NCBI GenBank assembly: GCA_028285085.1
Contig: JANQQI010000102.1
Span: 1 to 54,347, forward strand
DNA: 54,347 bases
Source of the DNA: Saprospiraceae bacterium
GTDB taxonomy: Bacteria; Bacteroidota; Bacteroidia; Chitinophagales; Saprospiraceae
Reading direction: 5' to 3'
The translations under genes were made by a program, and so were the position numbers. Below are positions 43,661 through 52,600 of this stretch, one piece after another. The notes beneath the pieces were generated by a model. It saw only the letters and a program-made list of their open reading frames with translations, was not told where the DNA came from and did not search any database. Every line of letters begins with the position of its first letter. The stretch's first letter is position 1.

Positions 43661-46600
43661 ATGAAACGAGCAAGCTTACTAATTGCCTGCCTGACTTTTC
43701 TGTTAATTGCCAACCTGACTCAAGCACAGGTTACCGCTAACTTCACTGCGAATAATACGGAAGGATGTGGATCGTTGCAAGTCTCCTTTACGGACTTGTC
43801 GACCTCTTCTGCTGGTAGTATTGTCAGTTGGAGCTGGGACTTGGCTGGCGTTCAATCGAGTAATCAGAATCCAGGCCGGATTTATGGTACCCCCGGAAGT
43901 TACACTATTTGTCTTACCGTGACGGACAGCGATGGCAACACCGACACAGAATGTAAGTCTAATTTCATTCGGGTACTTCACTTGCCCGATCCTGATTTTG
44001 AGGCGATCCCCGCACAAGGTTGTGCACCTCTGGATGTCGTCTTTCAAGATCAATCCAATTCTATTGATGGAAATATCACACAATGGATTTGGGGGCTTGG
44101 TGGTTCTACCGGAGTCATTATTGACAACGGACAAAATCCACCAATCACATCAACTTATGCTTTAGTTGATGAATATTCTATCACCTTGACGGTAAAGGAT
44201 GACAATGGCTGTTCAAATACAGTGACTAAAAGTGACTACGTTGTCGTTTCACCTGATCCGGTAGTGAATTTTACCGTTTCGGATGATTTCTCCTGTACGG
44301 CACCTTTTGTGGTGACCTTTCAAAATACCGGAGATACAGATGACATGAACTTTTTCTGGGATTTTGATAACGGCTTTACCTTTTCGGGGACGACTCCGCC
44401 TGCCGTTGCTTATACTGATCCCGGAACTTATTGCCCGACACTGATTGGTACAAATGCCATTACAGGTTGTTCGGATACGATGACCTTGTCAAATTGTATC
44501 CAGGTCGGTTATCCAATTGATTTTTCAGTTTCTACCAACGAAGGTTGTAGAGACTTGACGGTTAATTTTACGGATAATTCACCGAACACAGCTTCTGAGG
44601 TGATCTGGGATTTCGGCAACGGAGATTCGTCTACCGTCGCCAATACTAGTTATACTTATACCCAACCGGGATGCTATACGGTGAGCCTGACACGCAATGT
44701 AAATGGCTGTATTACCACGGTCTATCACGATCAGTGCATCGACGTTTTTGATTTACCTGATGTCAACTACGCGAATACCAATCCTATGGGATGTACGGTA
44801 CCGCACACCGTTGAATTCATTGGTTTTTCTAATGACGCCGTAGCTTGGGTGTGGGACTTCGGTAACGGAGATTCATCAACCTTACAAAATCCTATTTACA
44901 CCTACGAAGAACTCGGGTTTTACAACGTGACGTTGACCGTTGTCAATGACTTCGGTTGTACTTCTACGGTTGATTATCAGCAAATTGGTATTCAATCCTT
45001 AAACGCCGATATTCCAAGTGGACAGATCGAAGGTTGTACGCCTTTAGATGTAACGCTGACGGATAATTCTTCTACCATTGTTCCGATTTTAAATTGGGAA
45101 TGGGAAGTGATTTATAATTCATCGACGCCACCATTAGTGCAAACGTCAAATGATGCGGTTCCAACTTTTACCTTAGTTGATACTGGATTCTATGATGTTC
45201 GACTTGTTGTTACCAACCAAATTGGTTGTGTTGATACCACTTATTTTACGCAGCGTATTGCTGTAGGTATGCCACCAACGATTAACATGGATGCCGATCC
45301 TAATGAGAATTGTGTAGAAACGGTCATCTCATTTTTCGATCAGTCAAGTGATTATGCGAACAGTTGGCGCTGGGAGTTTGGCGATGGAGCAGTTACTGAA
45401 GAACAGAACCCTGAGCATGAATATGCCGATACCGGTTATTATGATATCACTTTAACGGCCTGGCATCATGGATGTATCAATTTTGAAACCTTCGAAAATT
45501 TCATACTGATTAATCCACCTAAAGCGGCCTTTTCCGTGAATCGAGATTGTGAAACACCTTATTACATTGAACTAGTTGATATGTCTATCGGTGCGGACTC
45601 TATCTTTTGGGATTTTGGTGTGCCAGACATGGAATCGGATACCACCTCTGAGGCTAACCCCGTCTTTACTTTTCCGGATCGTGGTACTTACACAATTACG
45701 ATGCAAGTGTTCAATTTTGAAGAAGAATGTGAAGATGATGAAACATTTACCTTAACGATAACGGATCCAGTCGCCCAGTATGACTTAGGGCCAATGACTG
45801 GATGTGCACCGCACCCCGTGTTTATAGACAATAATTCCATTGATGCGAACGAATACAGTTGGACTGCGCCTGGTGCGGTTATTTCTGATCCGACAATTAG
45901 AGAACCCGTTTTAACCTACAACAATGACGGCATATACTCAGATATTGAACTGATCATTACCGATATTAATGGTTGTCAAGACACCATGTTGGTACAAGAT
46001 TCTATTTGGGTGAATGATATTGATGTACAATATGCTCTTGATCCTACAGGTGGTTGCCGACCGTTGACGGTGAGTTTTACCGACCAATCGACGACGACTT
46101 TTGGTAATAACATTGCATGGGATTGGTACTTCGACGGTGCTATAGCTAACTCATCGGAACAAAATCCCGTACTTACTTTTCCCGAGAATGGATTGATCGA
46201 TGTCAGGTTAACCGTTGAAAATGACTGGGGATGTATTAAGTCATTAACGGTGCAAGATCAAATCGAAGTCACCTATCCATCGATTAATTTTACAGCCGAT
46301 ACTTACGGGTGTACTGAGCATGAGATAAGCTTCAATAACGCTTCTACCGGAAAAGCTTTGACTTACCTGTGGGATTTCGGTGATAATACAACTTCAACGG
46401 CGGCTAATCCTACGCACTTGTATACCGCCGAAGGCGTTTATTCCGTTTGTTTGACGGCCACGGATTTCTATGGCTGTGATTCTACTTTTTGCCGAGAAGA
46501 TTACATCGTGATTGCTGATCCTGTAGCCGCGTTCACCGCGGATACAACTTATGCAACTTGCCCACCATTGTTAGTTAATTTTACCAATGAGTCATTACAC

Positions 46601-49252
46601 GCGAATACCTTTAACTGGAATTTTGGCGATGGCAGTGGTAATTCTGAATTAGAAAACCCACCACACCTCTATAGTGCTCCCGGCGAGTATGATGTAATGC
46701 TTATTGCTTCCTCGACGGCCTTTTGCCATGATACACTGGTCTTACCGGAATATATTGAAATCGATGGTCCTATCGGTGATCTGGCTTTTGATATTGATAG
46801 TGCTTGTGTGCCGGCGGTAATTACCTTCACCGGTGAATCACTGGATGCCTATAACTATATTTGGGACTTTGGTAACGGGGTGCTAGACAGTACATTGAAT
46901 GTATCTACAGATACAATTATGTATACTTATGAAGAAGTTGGACGCTACGTTCCCAAATTGATCCTCGTTGATAATATGGACTGTGCGATTGCCTACGAAT
47001 CGCCAGATACTATTCAAATAGAGCGACTTGATATTGACTTTCAGGTAACAGATCAATTGTTATGTACCGGAGAGTCCCAAACCTCTTTTATTAACTTGAC
47101 CTTTTCTACGGTACCTATCGAGTATCTCGAGTGGATTACTCCGGGAGCTGATGTGCCTACTACCACCCAATCCGAACCAATGCTGGTGTACGATACGGTT
47201 GGCTTATTCGATGTTAGTTTGATTATTGATAATGGCTTCTGTCGCGATACCTTACAACGCCCAGAACAAATTCGGGTGGGTGAAACGCCGGTAGCAGACT
47301 TTGCGATGTCTGGTGATATTGGTTGTGCACCTTACGTGGTGAATTTCACGGATGCTTCTACCGTTGGTACCGGAGCAATTACCGAATGGGATTGGACCTA
47401 TTCTGATGGAGATGATTCGCAGTTACAAAATCCGACTCACGTTTTTGATGAGCTGGGAGAACATACGATTGAATTAGCGGTAACTACCGATATTGGCTGT
47501 TCAGATACGACTTCACAAAGCTTGGAAGTACTTCCAATGCCAGAAGTGGAGTTTGCAGATAACCATGTGATTTGTATGGGGCAAACGGTCCAACTGGTTG
47601 GAGAAGTATTAACTGATCCTACAGGTTTGGATTTCAACTGGATTCCCGATCCGGCTTTGAACTGTACCAATTGCCTGGAGCCTTGGGCTAGCCCATTGGA
47701 TACGACTACCTTTTATCTAATAGTAAGCAATGCGATTGGTTGTGCGGATACCACGGCCGTAACGGTGAATGTTCGACCATTCCCCGCACCTGTAGTGGAG
47801 TCCACTAGCGATACGACGATTTGTGCTAACGAGGTCGTCCAATTGATGGTTAGCGGAGGTAATGATATTTATGAATACCAATGGGATACCTCTGCGGAGG
47901 GACTCAGCTGCTACGATGATTGTTTCAATCCGGTGGCTTCCCCAACCGAAACAACTATGTACGTGGTTGCCGTAACGAATCAATATGAATGTCAGACGCT
48001 TGATTCGATTACCGTTGAAGTAATTGATCAATTCCAACCATTTGCTGGCCCGGATCGGACGATCTGTGAGGATGCCAGTATCCAACTGGATGCAAGCTTT
48101 GGAAATGATCCTGTTTGGACCGTTAGTGATGGACTAAGTTGTTCTTACTGCCCAACACCGATCGCATCTCCGGAGGAAACGGTTACCTATGTGGTACAAG
48201 TAACGACAGATATTGGATGCGAAGTGATCGATTCGATTACTGTGAATGTGATGACAGATGAAGATGTGAGCGCAGGACCTGATTTGATGGTCTGTGAAGG
48301 AGAGTCCATTCAGTTGGAAGCGAAAGGGGAGGGGACGATCACTTGGACGCCAGCCACTGACTTGGATAATGCTACCATTATTCGCCCAATGGCTAGTCCA
48401 AGTAATACTCAAGTCTACACCTTAACTGTAACTAATGATGAATGTACCATAACCGATGATGTAGAAATCACGGTAGCGACGCGCGCAGAAATTCAGGCGG
48501 ACGCGGTTACGATCTGTAATGGCGAGTCAATCGAACTACGTGCCTACGGCATTGCTGATGAGTATGAGTGGCTTCCAGAAGAAGGAATCACGGATTTGAA
48601 TGTTGCGAATCCAGTGGTGAATCCAACGGAGACTACTACCTACACCGTCATCGGTAAGTTGCGGACCTGTGAAGAAGATACTATTCAAGTGACGGTTACT
48701 GTCATCCAAGGACCGGAGATTTATATTCCGCCGGTATATGATTTTCTCCCTGGCCAAACGGTGCAAATGGAGGTTGATGTACCTGAAGTGACGGGCTACA
48801 CTTACGAATGGTCCCCTGCTGAACCACTCACTTGTATCAGTTGTGCTAATCCAGAAATTACACCGGACTCTACTCAGGCATTTGCCGTTGAGGTAACCGA
48901 CCCTAATACGGGGTGTACCAGCCGGGCAGAAACGATCGTCGCTGAACTGACGGATTGCCCGGAAGATTTGATTAACGTTCCGAACATCTTTACCCCTAAT
49001 AATGATGGGGTAAACGATGCACTGGACTTGCACCTTTCACCGAGTTTATTTGAAACCGGAATTTACTCCTTCCGCATTTTCGATCGCTGGGGAGCTACTG
49101 TGTTTGAAACCTCAGATTACACCGAGACCTGGGATGGAACCCTGAAAGGCAAAAACTTGCCATCGGGTGTATTCATCTACCTGATTGAAGCCCCTTGCCC
49201 AATCACTGGTGGACAATTTATGAAAACCGGGGATATTACCCTGTTAAGATAA
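43661..49252 (+). CDS. Giant PKD-repeat surface protein 2 with CHU_C (type B T9SS) tail
   Basis: 1863 residues from the ATG at 43661. The open frame extends back to a TTG at 43592, but the signal peptide MKRASLLIACLTFLLIANLTQAQ fixes the start at 43661. The order of modules matches protein 1: about 15 PKD-type modules to about residue 1297, six Ig-like modules (xxICxGExVQL; LNCTNC, LSCYDDC, LSCSYC, LTCISC) to about 1765, and a CHU_C domain (1773-1863; NVPNIFTPNNDGVNDALDLH, RIFDRWGATVFE, WDGTLKGKNLPSGVF). By eye about half the residues are shared with protein 1, with the N-terminal module and tail best conserved. The predicted role is the same: a T9SS-exported surface adhesin. It has a separate leader and terminator, so it can be expressed independently of its neighbours. 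Confidence 0.9.
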   Translation: MKRASLLIACLTFLLIANLTQAQVTANFTANNTEGCGSLQVSFTDLSTSSAGSIVSWSWDLAGVQSSNQNPGRIYGTPGSYTICLTVTDSDGNTDTECKSNFIRVLHLPDPDFEAIPAQGCAPLDVVFQDQSNSIDGNITQWIWGLGGSTGVIIDNGQNPPITSTYALVDEYSITLTVKDDNGCSNTVTKSDYVVVSPDPVVNFTVSDDFSCTAPFVVTFQNTGDTDDMNFFWDFDNGFTFSGTTPPAVAYTDPGTYCPTLIGTNAITGCSDTMTLSNCIQVGYPIDFSVSTNEGCRDLTVNFTDNSPNTASEVIWDFGNGDSSTVANTSYTYTQPGCYTVSLTRNVNGCITTVYHDQCIDVFDLPDVNYANTNPMGCTVPHTVEFIGFSNDAVAWVWDFGNGDSSTLQNPIYTYEELGFYNVTLTVVNDFGCTSTVDYQQIGIQSLNADIPSGQIEGCTPLDVTLTDNSSTIVPILNWEWEVIYNSSTPPLVQTSNDAVPTFTLVDTGFYDVRLVVTNQIGCVDTTYFTQRIAVGMPPTINMDADPNENCVETVISFFDQSSDYANSWRWEFGDGAVTEEQNPEHEYADTGYYDITLTAWHHGCINFETFENFILINPPKAAFSVNRDCETPYYIELVDMSIGADSIFWDFGVPDMESDTTSEANPVFTFPDRGTYTITMQVFNFEEECEDDETFTLTITDPVAQYDLGPMTGCAPHPVFIDNNSIDANEYSWTAPGAVISDPTIREPVLTYNNDGIYSDIELIITDINGCQDTMLVQDSIWVNDIDVQYALDPTGGCRPLTVSFTDQSTTTFGNNIAWDWYFDGAIANSSEQNPVLTFPENGLIDVRLTVENDWGCIKSLTVQDQIEVTYPSINFTADTYGCTEHEISFNNASTGKALTYLWDFGDNTTSTAANPTHLYTAEGVYSVCLTATDFYGCDSTFCREDYIVIADPVAAFTADTTYATCPPLLVNFTNESLHANTFNWNFGDGSGNSELENPPHLYSAPGEYDVMLIASSTAFCHDTLVLPEYIEIDGPIGDLAFDIDSACVPAVITFTGESLDAYNYIWDFGNGVLDSTLNVSTDTIMYTYEEVGRYVPKLILVDNMDCAIAYESPDTIQIERLDIDFQVTDQLLCTGESQTSFINLTFSTVPIEYLEWITPGADVPTTTQSEPMLVYDTVGLFDVSLIIDNGFCRDTLQRPEQIRVGETPVADFAMSGDIGCAPYVVNFTDASTVGTGAITEWDWTYSDGDDSQLQNPTHVFDELGEHTIELAVTTDIGCSDTTSQSLEVLPMPEVEFADNHVICMGQTVQLVGEVLTDPTGLDFNWIPDPALNCTNCLEPWASPLDTTTFYLIVSNAIGCADTTAVTVNVRPFPAPVVESTSDTTICANEVVQLMVSGGNDIYEYQWDTSAEGLSCYDDCFNPVASPTETTMYVVAVTNQYECQTLDSITVEVIDQFQPFAGPDRTICEDASIQLDASFGNDPVWTVSDGLSCSYCPTPIASPEETVTYVVQVTTDIGCEVIDSITVNVMTDEDVSAGPDLMVCEGESIQLEAKGEGTITWTPATDLDNATIIRPMASPSNTQVYTLTVTNDECTITDDVEITVATRAEIQADAVTICNGESIELRAYGIADEYEWLPEEGITDLNVANPVVNPTETTTYTVIGKLRTCEEDTIQVTVTVIQGPEIYIPPVYDFLPGQTVQMEVDVPEVTGYTYEWSPAEPLTCISCANPEITPDSTQAFAVEVTDPNTGCTSRAETIVAELTDCPEDLINVPNIFTPNNDGVNDALDLHLSPSLFETGIYSFRIFDRWGATVFETSDYTETWDGTLKGKNLPSGVFIYLIEAPCPITGGQFMKTGDITLLR

Positions 49253-49285
49253 TTCAAGATCTATTTGTATGCTTCTTTAGTTGTA

Positions 49286-49315
49286 AGGCCTCCGGCGAAA
49301 GTCGGGGGCCTCTTT
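49286..49315 (+). terminator. Terminator after giant gene 2
   Basis: AGGCCTCCG pairs with CGGGGGCCT (one wobble) around the loop GCGAAAGT, followed by CTTTG. The T run is short, but the stem is GC-rich and lies 33 bases after the stop. Confidence 0.7.
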
Positions 49316-49490
49316 GTTTATGGGGGAGTAAAGACTGCTTAAATTTTGGATGAAGATGATATTAAAAACTTTCTTTAAGTAACAGATACATTTTTTCCAA
49401 ATACTTTCTTAACTTTGTGAAGCACCTAATTATTTATCAATTTAGGTGTCAATCGTTTTAATTTAGTTTTAATACCCATAGCCATTCTCA

Positions 49491-49525
49491 ATTGCTAGTA
49501 GAACATTTATTCTTCTGTTAGCAAT
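49491..49525 (+). promoter_or_regulatory. Leader hairpin upstream of giant gene 3
   Basis: ATTGCTAGTAGAA and TTCTGTTAGCAAT form a 13-bp RNA stem with two G-U pairs and a 9-base loop. It lies after the candidate -7 box and would be in the transcribed leader, about 135 bases before the start codon. Confidence 0.4.
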
Positions 49526-49658
49526 AGCATTCAACTTTATATCTGCTTGCTTAAATCGCTCTCCGAGACCTTGATCGCTTAAAACGGAGAAGGGAACAGT
49601 CTGTTTACAGACGCACTGGACTTTGTATTTTTAATCAACCCAGATAGGAATCGACAGA

Positions 49659-52600
49659 ATGCCGAAGAACACTGCCTCACGCACTATTTTATGTTTGCTA
49701 TTAGCTTGCTGCTATCTGACCGTATTCGGTCAGGTGAGTGCTAATTTTTCGGCTAATAATACTAGTGGTTGTGGTTCCTTGCAAGTGGCCTTTACCGACT
49801 TATCAACTTCTACAGCGGGAAGTATCGTGAGCTGGAATTGGGACTTGGGCGGCGTTGAATCCGTAGCTCAGAATCCCGGTCGAATTTTTGGTACTCCCGG
49901 GACCTATACTATTTGTCTTACCGTTACGGATAGTGAGGGCAATACGGACACCTTTTGTGCAGAAGACTTGATCACTGTTTTCGAACTTCCCCAACCTGAT
50001 TTTGCGATCGATCCTGCCGAAGGCTGTATTCCTTTGACGGTCACTTTTACCGATCAATCAACTTCAGTTGATGGGGCTATTGAAGAATACATCTGGGGAT
50101 TAGGAGGTTCCGCGGGGGTTATTATTGATGATGGAAGTCAGCCGGTCTTAACCTCTACCTATAACTTGCCCGACGCTTATAGTGTGAGTTTGACTTTGAC
50201 CGATGAAAATGGATGTGTCAATACTACTACCAAAGATAGTGTCATTACGGCCGTCGCTCCACCTATACTTGATATCGCAATTTTAGATTCTTTCAGCTGT
50301 GTGCCACCTTTGGCGGCTAGTTTTATAAATAATAATATAGAACCTGATGTGACCTATTTTTGGGATTTTGGAAATGGGTTGCCGATTTATCAGGGGGCCA
50401 ATCCACCATCTCCTTTTTATAACCAACCTGGTCAATATACAGTAACTGTTGTTGCCGAAAATAACTTGACGTCCTGTACCGATAGCATTACTTTAGAAAA
50501 TGCGCTCCAGATTGGTTATCCTATTAGTTTTAATTTTGATCAAGAAGAAGGGTGCCTACCACTGAGTGTTAACTTTACGGATACTTCACCGGATGCGGCG
50601 AGTATTATCTTCTGGGATTTTGGCGATGGTAATCAATCTTCTTCTGCCAATCCAAATCATGTTTACACTGAGCCGGGCTGCTATACCGTGACGCTCACCC
50701 GAACGGTTAATGGTTGCCAACTGACCGAAACGTCTACCAACTGCATCCAGGTTAATCCACTACCTATTGGTGGTTTTCTGATGGATATTGCAAATGCCTG
50801 TGAGTTTCCACACACCGTAAACTTCAATTCCATCGTACCAAATACCATTGAGGACTGGGCTTGGGATTTTGGTGACGGGAACCAATCTAATGCTGAGGAT
50901 CCAAGTCATACTTACGAAAGCTTTGGTATATTTCCAGTGAGCTTGGAAATTTCGGATAACAATGGTTGCGCTTCTGTTTTTTACGATACCGTTAATATCA
51001 TTGAAACACAGGCTATTATTTCAACAAATCCGGTACTGGGTTGTGCGCCGCTCAGTTTTCAACTCACTGAAAGTTCTATCTCGGTTAGCCCCATTATTGA
51101 TTGGGAATGGCAAATTGCGAATGCCAATGATCCTGCTAATCCAATTGTAACGGTAAATGGGGCCCAGCCAAGTCTAAGTCTTGCGGATACCGGGGTGTAC
51201 AATGTGACTCTAATCATCACCAACTCTCTTGGCTGTCAGGATGTTGCTACTGCAAATAGTTTGATACGTGTCGGGATACCACCCGAAGTCAATTTTGAGG
51301 CAATACCAACAGTGGCTTGCGTAGATGACGAAATTCAATTTAATAGTATCGTAAGTGACTACACAGATAGTTGGATCTGGGATTTTGGGAATGATGCAAC
51401 GTCAGGGGAGGCAAATCCCGCCTATGCTTATACTTCTGCTGATGTTTACTCGGTAAGTTTAACTGTTTTTTATAATGGCTGTCCGGCATCGTTGACCTTG
51501 GCAGATTACATCACGATCAATTATCCACAAGCGGAATTTGCCGTTAATCGGGATTGTGCTTCTCCTTACGTGGTTAATTTTGTGGATGAATCAATTGAAG
51601 CAGATTCTATTATCTGGGATTTTGGACTAGAAGGTGACCAAGACACCTCAACTGCTGCTACTCCAACTTTCGTCTATCCCGATACCGGTTGTTATATGGT
51701 GGTTCTTACCGCTTTTAACGATTCAACGGGCTGTGAGAATACAGCTTCAATAGAAGTTTGTATTACCGACCCTTTAGCCAGTTTTAGTCTAGCACCAACT
51801 AGCGGTTGTGCCCCTTTAGCCGTTGAGGTTACAGATAACTCGATTTTTGCGGTGGAATGGAATTGGCAAGCTCCTGGTGCGCAGATTGCTAATAATGGAA
51901 CACCTAATCCTACGATTACCTTTAATAATCAAGGGCTATACGATGATATTCAACTTGTGATCACCGATATCAATGGTTGTACGGACTCCTACAGTTATGA
52001 TGGTACGATAACCGTTAATGATGTCACCCCACAGTTTACCCCCTTACCCAATGGGGGCTGTTTACCATTAGATGTTCAATTTGAGGATAACTCAACCAGC
52101 TTCATTGGAGAGATCATTGAATGGGATTGGAATATTGGAAATGGCTTATTATTATCGACTATTCAAAACCCAACGTATACTTTTGATACGCTGGGTACTT
52201 TCCCGGTTTCGTTGACGGTGACTAACGATTGGGGGTGTACGGGAACCCTCACCGTTCCGGATGCTGTCAACGTGACCTTACCCACAGCGAATTTTACGAG
52301 TGATTCTTTGGGATGTACACAAAGTTTATTCAACTTTTTTGATAATTCGGAAGGGGAGGGCTTGAACTATTTATGGGATTTTGGCAATGGCGATAGCTCA
52401 ACCGAAGCTAATCCAATGTATCAATACCCTAATGAAGGAACCTATGATGTGTGTTTAGAGATTATGGATATGTTTGGTTGTGAGCAAACTTACTGTGAGC
52501 CCGTATTCATTAACGACCCGTTAGCGCAGTTTAGTTTGGATTCTAGCTTCTCGGAGTGTCCACCTTTGCTGGTCAATTTTACTAATCTTTCAATCAATGC

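Larger units (their letters stand above)
49253..49658. other. 406-base intergenic region before giant gene 3
   Basis: It holds the terminator of giant gene 2 (49286-49315), a perfect TAACTTTG -7-like box at 49410-49417 (no clear -33 partner), a 13-bp hairpin at 49491-49525, and further short inverted repeats: TCTCCG/CGGAGA (49560-49590) and GTCTGT-TT-ACAGAC (49599-49612). No coding frame was seen. Confidence 0.5.
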
